NCBI GenBank assembly: GCA_007125475.1
Contig: SLDB01000090.1
Location: 1-5,556, forward strand
DNA from: Nitriliruptoraceae bacterium
GTDB taxonomy: Bacteria; Actinomycetota; Nitriliruptoria; Nitriliruptorales; Nitriliruptoraceae
Length of the DNA: 5,556 nt
Reading direction: 5' to 3'
Within the stretch, counting starts at the first letter, position 1. The number at the start of each line of letters is the position of its first letter. Of the stretch, positions 1 through 5,556 are shown in pieces. Under the pieces are notes generated by a model. That model was not told the origin of the DNA, ran no database searches, and was given only the letters and a program-made list of their open reading frames with translations. The translations under genes and the position numbers were made by a program.

Positions 1-342
1 GACTACACCGCGAAGTACACCCCGGGAGCGTCGGCGAAGCGGGTCCCGGCGGCGCTCGATGACGAGGTGACCGCGGAGGTCCGGGCCCTCACCGGTCGCG
101 TCCACACCCTGCTCGGGGTGGGGGACACCTCCTCGCGCAGCGATTTCCGTCTCCTGACCGGTGGGGAGATCACGTTCCTCGAGGTGAACCCCCTCCCGGG
201 CCTCACCCCCACCAGCAGCTACCCGCTCTCGGTTGCCGGTGCCGGCATCGACTTCCCACGACTCTGCGAGGAACTCGTGGTGCGTGCGTTGCGTCGTGCC
301 GGCACCGACGTCATCACCGTCCCCCGCGAGGAGAACCCGTGA
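1..342 (+). CDS. D-alanine-D-alanine ligase-family ATP-grasp enzyme, C-terminal part (5' end outside window)
   Basis: This is the last 113 residues of a protein that starts before the window; frame 1 is open from base 1 to the TGA at 340-342. The fragment begins with DYTAKY, the start of the DYxxKY block typical of D-Ala-D-Ala ligases. It then shows SSRSDF (residues 44-49) and LEVNPLPGLTPTSSYP (60-75), which correspond to the metal- and substrate-binding end of the ATP-grasp fold. By family analogy D48, E61 and N63 are the Mg2+ ligands and R46 the conserved arginine, so the visible catalytic half is intact. Family members join two amino acids in the cytoplasm using ATP through an acyl-phosphate; true Ddl makes D-Ala-D-Ala for peptidoglycan. 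NPLPGL and the SRSDF variant of the usual GRID motif leave room for a paralogue with another substrate, so I give no gene symbol. The stop overlaps the next gene by 4 bp, suggesting an operon with the CocE-type hydrolase. Confidence 0.9.
   Translation, partial: DYTAKYTPGASAKRVPAALDDEVTAEVRALTGRVHTLLGVGDTSSRSDFRLLTGGEITFLEVNPLPGLTPTSSYPLSVAGAGIDFPRLCEELVVRALRRAGTDVITVPREENP
328..333 (+). promoter_or_regulatory. Ribosome binding site of the CocE-type hydrolase gene
   Basis: GAGGAG lies 5 bases before the GTG at 339, within the last codons of the upstream ligase gene. It supports GTG 339 as the start and fits translational coupling through the GTGA overlap. Confidence 0.7.
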
Positions 343-2378
343 ACACCATCCGTGAACTGGCCTGGCACGAGCTGCCACAGCCGATCGAGGAGGTCGAGCA
401 CTTCATCATCCCGATGTCCGACGGGGTGCACCTCGCCGGTCGGCGCTGGCAGCCCGTCGGGGCCGACTTCGCCCCGGTGCCGGCGATCCTGGAGTACATC
501 CCCTACCGCAAGCGTGACTTCACCGCCGTCCGTGACGGCATGAGTCACCCGTACGTCGCCGGTCACGGGTACGCCACCGTCCGTGTCGACCTGCGCGGCT
601 CCGGGGATTCCGAGGGGGTGCTCACCGACGAGTACCTGCCGCAGGAGCTCGACGACGGCCTCGAGGTGCTGTCCTGGATCGCGGCGCAGCCGTGGTGCGA
701 CGGGCGTGTCGGGGTGATCGGGAAGTCCTGGGGTGGGTTCAACGGCCTGCAGCTCGCGGCGCTGCAGCCACCGGAGCTCGGTGCCGTGGTCACGGTGTGC
801 TCCAGCGACGACCGCTACGCCGACGACGTGCACTTCATGGGCGGGTGTCTGCTCTCCGACAACCTCTCGTGGGCGTCGAGCATGTTCGCCGCGACGTCGC
901 TGCCACCCGACCCGGCGCTGGTCGGTGAGCGCTGGCGCGAGTTGTGGCACCAGCGCCTCACCGGCTCGGGGTTGTGGCTCGAGACCTGGCTGGAGCACCA
1001 GCACCGGGACGAGTACTGGCAGCACGGCTCGGTGTGTGAGGACTACTCGGCGATCCGCACCCCGGTGATGGCGGTCTCGGGCTGGGCGGACGGGTACTCC
1101 AACTCGGTGTTCCGGCTCCTGGAGCACCTCGACGTCCCCCGGATGGGTCTCGTCGGCCCGTGGAGCCACCGTTACCCGCACCTGGGGGTCCCCGGGCCGG
1201 CGATCGGGTTCCTCCAGGAGTGCGTGCGGTGGTGGGACCGTTGGCTGAAGGGGATCGAGAACGGGGTCGAGGACGAGCCGATGCTCCGGGCGTGGATGCA
1301 GGACCCGATCGCCCCGGACATCGACGTGCGGATGCGACCCGGTCGGTGGGTCGGTGAGGCGCAGTGGCCGTCTCCGCACACCGAGCACCGTGAGCTCGGG
1401 CTCGGCGACGCCGGGCTGTTCGTCCTCGACCAGGCCCCCTCCGACGCGCGCGAGCGACGGATCTCCTCACCGCTGTCACTCGGGCTCTACGCTGGGAAGT
1501 GGTGTTCGTTCTCGGCGACCCCGGACCTCCCCGTCGATCAGCGCGAGGAGGACGGTGGATCGATGAACCTCGACACCGCGGTCCTCGACGAGCCGATCGA
1601 GATCCTCGGTGCGCCGGTGGTCGAGCTCGAGATCGCGGTCGACCAGCCGGTCGCGATGGTGGCCGTCCGTCTCTCGGAGCGCCTCCCGGAGGGCCGGATC
1701 AGCCGGGTCACCTATGGGCTGCTGAACCTCACCCACCACCAGTCCCACGAGCACCCCGTGGAACTCACGCCCGGTGAACGGATCCGCGTGCGGGTGCAGT
1801 TCAACGACGTCGCCCACCACTTCGCGGCTGGTCACCAGATCCGGTTGCAGATCTCGACCTCGTACTGGCCGGTGGCCTGGCCCGCGCCCCGGCCGGCCCG
1901 GATCACCCTGTACCCCGAGGCGAGCCGACTCGTCCTCCCGGTGCGCCGGCCACGGGTCGAGGACGATCTGGTGCACGTCCTGGAACCGGCCGAAGGCACC
2001 CTGCCGCCATCGGCCACGGTCCTCACCGAGCGCGACTACGGCTGGCGGGTGGTGCGGGACCTGACCACCAGCGAGACCGCCCTGGAGGTCCGAAAGGACG
2101 AGGGGGAGGTCCGGCTCGACGACATCGGGCTCGTGATGGCCAGTGCCACCGACGAGCGGTACTCGTTCGTCGACGACGACCCGTCCTCCGCGCGGGGGGA
2201 GGTCACCGCGGTGCGTCGGTTCTCGCGGGGTACCTGGGAGATCGAGACGCGCACGCACACCGTGTTGACCTGCACCCCCGACGAGTTCCGGATCCGGGCG
2301 ACCCTGGACGCCTTCGAGGGGGAGTCGCGCGTCGCGGCCGAGAGCTGGGACCGGCGCGTACCGCGCCGCCTGCTGTGA
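339..2378 (+). CDS. CocE/NonD family alpha/beta hydrolase (peptidase S15-like acyl esterase/amidase)
   Basis: A complete 679-residue protein starting at GTG 339, which overlaps the upstream stop by 4 bp and has a good ribosome binding site. Family members hydrolyse esters or amides; relatives include cocaine esterase, X-Pro dipeptidyl peptidase and glutaryl-7-ACA acylase. The order is an alpha/beta hydrolase core with a helical cap (about 20-300), a jelly-roll domain of the X-Pro-DAP C-terminal type (about 380-535), then roughly 145 more residues. The nucleophile elbow GKSWGG gives Ser130. Asp251 in GWADGY and His277 in GPWSHRYPH complete the triad in the family's usual order and spacing. Tyr56 in IPYRKRD matches the oxyanion-hole tyrosine of cocaine esterase. 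No signal peptide is visible, so it is probably cytoplasmic. It is about 100 residues longer than cocaine esterase (574), in line with a roughly 670-residue subfamily carrying the same extension. The substrate is unknown; its coupling to a peptide-forming ligase hints at a peptide or amide, which is inference. Confidence 0.93.
   Translation: MNTIRELAWHELPQPIEEVEHFIIPMSDGVHLAGRRWQPVGADFAPVPAILEYIPYRKRDFTAVRDGMSHPYVAGHGYATVRVDLRGSGDSEGVLTDEYLPQELDDGLEVLSWIAAQPWCDGRVGVIGKSWGGFNGLQLAALQPPELGAVVTVCSSDDRYADDVHFMGGCLLSDNLSWASSMFAATSLPPDPALVGERWRELWHQRLTGSGLWLETWLEHQHRDEYWQHGSVCEDYSAIRTPVMAVSGWADGYSNSVFRLLEHLDVPRMGLVGPWSHRYPHLGVPGPAIGFLQECVRWWDRWLKGIENGVEDEPMLRAWMQDPIAPDIDVRMRPGRWVGEAQWPSPHTEHRELGLGDAGLFVLDQAPSDARERRISSPLSLGLYAGKWCSFSATPDLPVDQREEDGGSMNLDTAVLDEPIEILGAPVVELEIAVDQPVAMVAVRLSERLPEGRISRVTYGLLNLTHHQSHEHPVELTPGERIRVRVQFNDVAHHFAAGHQIRLQISTSYWPVAWPAPRPARITLYPEASRLVLPVRRPRVEDDLVHVLEPAEGTLPPSATVLTERDYGWRVVRDLTTSETALEVRKDEGEVRLDDIGLVMASATDERYSFVDDDPSSARGEVTAVRRFSRGTWEIETRTHTVLTCTPDEFRIRATLDAFEGESRVAAESWDRRVPRRLL
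2352..2368. terminator. Stem-loop at the convergent gene junction, possible terminator
   Basis: A perfect 7-bp inverted repeat, CGGCGCG-TAC-CGCGCCG, lies in the last codons of the hydrolase gene, 7 bases before its stop. It is 32 bases beyond the stop of the convergent carbonic anhydrase-like gene. Being symmetric it could form in both transcripts. There is no T-run on either side, so it is not a classical intrinsic terminator, and in DNA this GC-rich a short repeat may be chance or reflect the Arg-rich codons (RRVPRRL). Confidence 0.3.
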
Positions 2379-2400
2379 GGCCGCCGGTAGGGGGTCGGGC

Positions 2401-2913
2401 TCAGGCTCCGGGGACGTCGCGGTACGCCTCGGCCAGGGAGAGGTAGCTGGCGACGTTCGGTCGCGGCAGCGGCGGGAGCTCCTTGTCCACCAGCCGGGCC
2501 GGGACCCCGACGGCGAGGGTGTGGTCGGGGACGTGCATGCCTTCGGGGATCAGCGCGTTCGCCGCCACGATCGCGCCGGCACCGATGTGTGCCCCGTTGA
2601 GGATCGTCGCCCCCATCCCGATCAGTGCGTCGTCGTCGATCACGCAACCGTGCAGGATCACCCGGTGACCGACCGTGACGCGCTCGCCGAGGCGTGTCTC
2701 GCGCCCCTCGTCGGTGTGCACGACGGTGAGGTCCTGCACGTTCGTGTCCCGGCCGATCGTGATCGTGCTGCGCTCGGAGCGCAGCACGCTGCCGAACCAC
2801 ACCGAGACCCCCGGTGCCAGCCGTACGTCCCCGGCGATCGTGACGTCGTCGGCGACGAACAGGGCGTCGGCGACCGAGGGGGTGCGGTCGTTGACGGTGA
2901 GGATCCTGGGCAC
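2401..2913 (-). CDS. Gamma-class carbonic anhydrase family protein (left-handed beta-helix)
   Basis: 170 residues, the usual length for this family, from GTG (complement of 2911-2913) to TGA (complement of 2401-2403). AGGAG lies 7 bases before the start, and homology begins right at this N-terminus (PRILTVN). Hexapeptide repeats of a left-handed beta-helix run from about residue 14 to 140, followed by a short C-terminal helix. The three zinc-binding histidines of the trimeric gamma carbonic anhydrases are H66 (VVH), H83 (VGH) and H88 (LHGC); N59, Q60 and D61 of the NxQD block are also present. The acidic loop of the archaeal enzyme Cam is absent, as in YrdA/PaaY/CamH-type proteins. R45 of the LRSER block is kept, but the Asp two residues after it in Cam is Glu47 here. 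Reversible CO2 hydration with zinc or iron is therefore plausible, but many members of this short form show weak or no measured activity. It is convergent with the hydrolase gene (22-bp gap) and divergent from the DUF2203 gene. Confidence 0.92.
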   Translation of the reverse strand: MPRILTVNDRTPSVADALFVADDVTIAGDVRLAPGVSVWFGSVLRSERSTITIGRDTNVQDLTVVHTDEGRETRLGERVTVGHRVILHGCVIDDDALIGMGATILNGAHIGAGAIVAANALIPEGMHVPDHTLAVGVPARLVDKELPPLPRPNVASYLSLAEAYRDVPGA

Positions 2914-2920
2914 GGTGCGG

Positions 2921-2925
2921 CTCCT
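2921..2925 (-). promoter_or_regulatory. Ribosome binding site of the carbonic anhydrase-like gene
   Basis: AGGAG on the minus strand, 7 bases before the GTG that ends at 2913. It fixes the start, because the reading frame stays open much further upstream without homologous sequence. Confidence 0.75.
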
Positions 2926-3029
2926 GGTCGTGGTCGCGGCAGCGCAGTCTGCCGCCCCGTGGCCGTCCCGGCCACCACCTGCGACCTCGCGCGGCCTTCG
3001 GGTACGTACGCTGACGCCCACACCGACCC

Positions 3030-3034
3030 GGAGG
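3030..3034 (+). promoter_or_regulatory. Ribosome binding site of the DUF2203 gene
   Basis: GGAGG lies 5 bases before ATG 3040. In-frame GTG codons at 3034 and 3037 are too close to it or overlap it, so the ATG is preferred. Confidence 0.75.
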
Positions 3035-3039
3035 TGGTG

Positions 3040-3411
3040 ATGCCGACGCCGAGGTACAGCCTGGCCGAGGCGCAGCAGGTCCTCGCCGAGGCGCGGGCCC
3101 GGATCGACGACCTCGTCGCGGTGGCCGAGGAGCTCGAGGCCCTCGCTGACGAAGGCGCCGACGCCGGGGTCGAGGCGGCCCGGTTGCGCGCGAACCTCGA
3201 TGACGTCCTGCGGTGGTTCGACGCCGCCGGGATCCAGATCAAGAGTGTCCGCCCCACGCTCCTCGACTTCCCCGCCCGGGCGATCCGCGACGGCGAGGGC
3301 GTCGACGTCCTGCTCTGCTGGCGTGAGGACGAGGACGCCATCGCCTACTACCACCCTCGCGAGGGTGGGTACCGCAGTCGCGAGCCGGTGGCCCTCCTCG
3401 ACCGGGTGTGA
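3040..3411 (+). CDS. DUF2203 domain-containing protein
   Basis: 123 residues, a typical size for this small family of unknown function. The N-terminal YSLAEAQQVL (6-15) resembles the family's opening 'YFTleEAn' block. It is followed by a charged, Ala/Glu/Leu-rich helical region (about 15-60) that may form a coiled coil or helical hairpin. The C-terminal half carries the family signature: GIQIKSV (64-70), LLDFPA (74-79), VLLCW (90-94), then YHPREGGYRSREPV (104-117), matching the usual GIevKd, glvDFPa, vlLCWk and yWHe..GfagRkPi blocks. No membrane segment, signal peptide or obvious catalytic motif is visible, so it is probably cytoplasmic. I can name the family but not a function. The start is ATG 3040, set by the GGAGG before it; the frame is open upstream to about 2521 but that part overlaps the opposite-strand gene and has no family similarity. 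The flavodoxin-like gene follows on the same strand. Confidence 0.88.
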   Translation: MPTPRYSLAEAQQVLAEARARIDDLVAVAEELEALADEGADAGVEAARLRANLDDVLRWFDAAGIQIKSVRPTLLDFPARAIRDGEGVDVLLCWREDEDAIAYYHPREGGYRSREPVALLDRV

Positions 3412-3419
3412 GCGGTCCT

Positions 3420-3435
3420 CGACCCTTCGGGGTTG
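3420..3435 (+). terminator. UUCG-tetraloop stem-loop after the DUF2203 gene, possible terminator or mRNA end structure
   Basis: CGACCC-TTCG-GGGTTG forms a 6-bp stem (one G-U pair) closed by the very stable cUUCGg tetraloop, starting 9 bases after the DUF2203 stop. No T-run follows, so it may be a weak terminator or a 3'-end stabiliser. It overlaps the candidate -35 of the next gene by three bases. Confidence 0.4.
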
Positions 3436-3461
3436 CGTGTCACGACGATCCCCGTCAGCCT
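3433..3461 (+). promoter_or_regulatory. Candidate promoter of a leaderless flavodoxin-like mRNA
   Basis: TTGCGT (3433-3438), a 17-base spacer, then CAGCCT (3456-3461) with the key A2 and T6 of a -10. Transcription 7 bases downstream would begin exactly at the A of ATG 3468. The missing Shine-Dalgarno sequence there fits a leaderless transcript, which is common in actinobacteria. Only three of six -35 bases match the consensus, so this is tentative. Confidence 0.35.
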
Positions 3462-3467
3462 CGTGGC

Positions 3468-3926
3468 ATGGCCACACTCCTGTTGGTGCACCACACCCCG
3501 TCCCCGGCGACCGAGCAGCTCCGTGAGGCGGTCCTCGCCGGGGCGCGGCACGACGCGATCGAGGGCGTCGACGTCGTCGTCCGGCCGGCGCTGACCTGCC
3601 CGGAGGTCGACGTCCTCGAGGCGGACGGCTACCTGCTGGGGACGCCGGCGAACATCGGCTACATCTCGGGGGCGTTGAAGCACTTCTTCGACCGTGTCTA
3701 CTACCCGTGCCTGCACGAGACGCGTGGCCGGCCGTTCGGGGCGTACGTCCACGGCAACGAGGGGACCGACGGCGCGGTCCGGGCGATCGAGTCGATCACC
3801 GCCGGGCTTCAGTGGCGGAAGGCCGCCGAGGTCGTGACGGTGATGGGCCAGCCGGGCAGCGAGGACCTCGAGGCCGTCACCGAGCTCGGCGGCACCGTCG
3901 CCGCCGGCCTGGTCGCGCCGTTCTGA
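3468..3926 (+). CDS. Flavodoxin family protein / NAD(P)H-dependent FMN oxidoreductase-like
   Basis: 152 residues with a flavodoxin-like alpha/beta fold. A first beta strand (MATLLLVHH) leads into the phosphate-binding-type loop HHTPSPATEQL (8-18). Next come DGYLLGTPANIGYISGALKHF (53-73), the FMN-ring loop typical of flavodoxin-fold reductases such as WrbA-like proteins, and GAYVHGNEGTDGAVRAI (91-107). It should bind FMN and act as a cytoplasmic redox protein, probably using NAD(P)H; partner and substrate cannot be told. The start is taken as ATG 3468 because the first beta strand begins there. An alternative GTG at 3408 overlaps the DUF2203 stop by 4 bp and would add 20 residues (MSGPRPFGVACHDD...) that look like no flavodoxin N-terminus. 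It follows the DUF2203 gene by 56 bp on the same strand and may be co-transcribed or use its own promoter. Its end converges on the RNase gene. Confidence 0.88.
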   Translation: MATLLLVHHTPSPATEQLREAVLAGARHDAIEGVDVVVRPALTCPEVDVLEADGYLLGTPANIGYISGALKHFFDRVYYPCLHETRGRPFGAYVHGNEGTDGAVRAIESITAGLQWRKAAEVVTVMGQPGSEDLEAVTELGGTVAAGLVAPF

Positions 3927-3944
3927 CGCCGTGCGTGACCGGGC

Positions 3945-3970
3945 GAGCCGGCAGCCGGGCTCCGCGAGCC
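3945..3970. terminator. Alternative stem-loops in the convergent gap, possible bidirectional terminator
   Basis: The 45-bp gap between two converging stops contains GAGCC (3945-3949), GGCTC (3958-3962) and GAGCC (3966-3970). The middle arm can pair with either outer arm, giving two mutually exclusive 5-bp hairpins. The second has a 3-base loop. Position suggests a terminator for both genes, but there is no T-run and the stems are short. Confidence 0.35.
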
Positions 3971-3971
3971 A

Positions 3972-5556
3972 TCACGTCGGCGGACCGAGCCGCCAGTTCG
4001 CCCGCCCCGTGTGGTCCAGGCCGGAGAAGCGGACCGTGACGCGGCTTCCGACCCGCCACGGCCCGGAGGTGGTGTCCAGGCCGTAGTCGTCGACGGCGAG
4101 GCGGCCGCGTTCACGGGCCGGCAGGTCCAGCGCCCGTTCGGCGGTGACGAAGCCGGTCACCCCCAGGCGCGGCAGCCGGATCCGGAGACCGGCTGCGGTC
4201 ACGCCGGTGACGGTGGCCGGTTCGGGGTCGTCGAGGAAGCCGCGGTCCAGGAGCCGGGACCACAACTCGCCGCGTTCCCTGGCCTGCAGGTAGCTCATCC
4301 CCCCGGCCCGGGCGTCGAGCCATCCGGCCAGCGCCCGCAGGTCCTCGGCGGCGTGTGGTGGGGGTTCGTCTCCGAGCGCCGCCCGGATCTGACGGTGGAC
4401 GACGAGGTCGGCGTACCGGCGGATCGGCGAGGTGAAGTGCGTGTAGGCGGCGGAGGCGAGGCCGGTGTGCGCCGTCGGGTCGGGTTCGTACGTCGCCCGG
4501 GCCGTCGACGACGCGATCACCGAGACCAGCAGGTCACGGTCGGGGCCGCGTTCCTCGCGTTCGAGACGGTCGATCTCGGCGATGAGCTCGGCCACGACGG
4601 TGTCGGCGTCCGCGTCGTCGTCGGCCAGCGCGGGGACGTGCGCCTCGGCGAGGGAGACGGCCGCGCGGAGCCGCTCGAGGCGCTGGGGGTCGAGGCCGAC
4701 GTGGGCGCGGTAGAGCGCCGGGACGTCGCGTTCGACCAGCCACCCGGCGACCGCCTCGTTCGCGGCGACCATCAGGCGTTCGACCAGCCGGTAGGCCTCG
4801 GCGTGGGGGACCGCGTCGACGACCGCGAGCCGGCCGTCGACGAGGGCGGGTTCCACGGCGGCGTCGTCGAAGAGCTCCTCGAAGGTGGCGCGGGCGTCGC
4901 GTTCGGCGCCGAGTCGGCGGGAGGCCTCGACGGCGGCGGCGAGGACGTCCTCGGCCTCGCCGGCGGCCGCGCCGGCCTCGTCGGCGATCGCGGTGGCGTC
5001 ACCGGCGAGCCAGGCCTGCAGCGATCCGTAACTGAGCTTCGCCCGCGAGCGCACCGCGGCGGCCTCGACGGTGACGTCACCGAGGGCTCCCGCGGCGTCG
5101 ACGGTGAACCGCGCCGAGATCGCCCACCGGTCCTCGTCGGGGAGGAGCGACAACGCACCCTCGGCCAGGGCCGGGTCCAGCATCGGCGCGTTCTCGCCGA
5201 CCGCGAGGTACGCGGTGGAGGCCACGACGCGGGCGTAGCGGTCGGCCGGTGAGCCCACCCCGATGGCGCGCGCGACATCGGCGATGTGCACGGCGACCTC
5301 GACCGGGTCGTCGTGACCGCCGGCCCACCGGGCGGCGACGGCGTCGTCGATGTCCCGGGTGTCGGCGTCGTCGATCGTGACGCACGCCTCGTCACGGCGC
5401 TCGACCCACGGGGCGTCGACGCCGGGGACCGGCCCGGTCGGGTCGAGCCCGGCGGCCCCGCCGCGACCACCGCCGGCCAGCAGGCCCACGACACGGGTGT
5501 GGGTGGTCTCGGCCTCGCCGACGTCGAGGCCGGCGGCGGCGGGGCCGCCGGGGACC
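3972..5556 (-). CDS. RNB-domain 3'-5' exoribonuclease, RNase II/RNase R family (N-terminus outside window)
   Basis: 527 residues are visible, reading from the right edge to TGA (complement of 3972-3974). The frame is open through the edge, so the start lies outside; a GTG at 5489 is internal. The protein degrades RNA processively 3' to 5' in the cytoplasm. The RNB catalytic domain begins near residue 58. IDDADTRDIDDA supplies the four Mg2+-binding aspartates D62, D68, D70 and D71 (visible numbering), in the D-x5-D-x-DD spacing of E. coli RNase II D201/D207/D209/D210. VHIADV, the MLDPAL...LSLLPDEDRWA block, ANEAVA and YRAHVG follow in family order. HFTSPIRRYADLVVHR (about 373-388) is the hallmark block including the catalytic-site arginine. 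The last 80 or so residues, from about 445 (ATVTGVTAAGLRI, VTGFV), look like an S1-type RNA-binding domain. Before the RNB domain is a Gly/Ala/Pro-rich stretch; no cold-shock domain is visible, but one could lie outside the window. No inactivating change is seen. RNase R versus RNase II cannot be decided. Confidence 0.95.
   Translation of the reverse strand, partial: VPGGPAAAGLDVGEAETTHTRVVGLLAGGGRGGAAGLDPTGPVPGVDAPWVERRDEACVTIDDADTRDIDDAVAARWAGGHDDPVEVAVHIADVARAIGVGSPADRYARVVASTAYLAVGENAPMLDPALAEGALSLLPDEDRWAISARFTVDAAGALGDVTVEAAAVRSRAKLSYGSLQAWLAGDATAIADEAGAAAGEAEDVLAAAVEASRRLGAERDARATFEELFDDAAVEPALVDGRLAVVDAVPHAEAYRLVERLMVAANEAVAGWLVERDVPALYRAHVGLDPQRLERLRAAVSLAEAHVPALADDDADADTVVAELIAEIDRLEREERGPDRDLLVSVIASSTARATYEPDPTAHTGLASAAYTHFTSPIRRYADLVVHRQIRAALGDEPPPHAAEDLRALAGWLDARAGGMSYLQARERGELWSRLLDRGFLDDPEPATVTGVTAAGLRIRLPRLGVTGFVTAERALDLPARERGRLAVDDYGLDTTSGPWRVGSRVTVRFSGLDHTGRANWRLGPPT

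Larger units (their letters stand above)
2914..3039. promoter_or_regulatory. Divergent intergenic region with candidate promoters
   Basis: This 126-bp spacer lies between two outward-reading genes and should hold promoters for both. On the plus strand TACGCT at 3007-3012 fits an actinobacterial -10 (TAnnnT) about 28 bases before the ATG at 3040, with no convincing -35. It overlaps the palindrome GTACGTAC (3002-3009), which could be an operator half or chance. On the minus strand CAGACT (complement of 2946-2951) has the key A2 and T6 of a -10 and would give a leader of about 26 bases; TGGCCG lies 17 bases further upstream as a weak -35. All calls are by eye. Confidence 0.3.

Noticed and set aside
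219..1388. Open frame of 389 codons on the minus strand opposite the hydrolase gene
   Set aside because: Rich in Arg, Pro, His and Asp with no recognisable motif, and exactly antisense to a clear conserved enzyme. Long antisense frames are expected at this GC content.
1476..2258. Open frame of 260 codons on the minus strand opposite the hydrolase C-terminal half
   Set aside because: Antisense shadow with no motif or plausible ribosome binding site; the plus-strand jelly-roll and extension explain the region.
2521..3039. N-terminal extension of the DUF2203 frame back to 2521
   Set aside because: It is antisense to the carbonic anhydrase-like gene, has no similarity to DUF2203, and GGAGG marks ATG 3040 as the start.
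2914..3477. N-terminal extension of the carbonic anhydrase-like frame up to 3477
   Set aside because: The extension overlaps the DUF2203 gene on the other strand and resembles no family member, and a ribosome binding site precedes the GTG ending at 2913.
4011..5252. Open frame of 413 codons on the plus strand opposite the RNase gene
   Set aside because: Low-complexity Gly/Val/Arg/Asp-rich translation with no domain, opposite an intact RNB domain; a GC-driven shadow.
3972..5489. Treating GTG at 5489 as the true start of the RNase gene
   Set aside because: The frame stays open to the window edge and 5489 falls inside a Gly/Ala-rich stretch with no clear ribosome binding site before it; the real start is most likely outside the window.

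Overview
The window is a gene-dense stretch of a very GC-rich bacterial chromosome. Codon third positions are almost all G or C, GTG starts are common and gaps between genes are short. This fits a high-GC actinobacterium, possibly a deep lineage such as Nitriliruptoria or Acidimicrobiia; that placement is inferred from composition and protein style alone. I see no mobile element, CRISPR array, tRNA or rRNA.

Layout: (1) The left edge carries the last 113 residues of a D-alanine-D-alanine-ligase-type ATP-grasp enzyme on the plus strand. Its stop overlaps by 4 bp the GTG start of a complete 679-residue CocE/NonD (peptidase S15-like) alpha/beta hydrolase, so the two are probably translationally coupled. 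(2) Convergent to these, after 22 bp, is a minus-strand gamma-class carbonic anhydrase-like protein of 170 residues. (3) A 126-bp divergent spacer separates it from a plus-strand pair: a DUF2203 protein of 123 residues and a flavodoxin-fold oxidoreductase of 152 residues. (4) After a 45-bp convergent gap comes a minus-strand RNB-domain exoribonuclease of the RNase II/R type. It has a C-terminal S1-like domain, and its N-terminus lies beyond the right edge.

Most of the window is ordinary chromosome: carbonic anhydrase, flavodoxin, DUF2203 and RNase, with no sign that they form one pathway. The part most likely to be an undescribed system is the coupled ATP-grasp ligase plus CocE-type hydrolase. 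One enzyme of this pair forms amide or peptide bonds and the other hydrolyses amides or esters, and the natural substrate of neither can be read from sequence. Smaller points are the long uncharacterised C-terminal extension of the hydrolase, stem-loops at both convergent gene ends, and a possible leaderless promoter for the flavodoxin gene.
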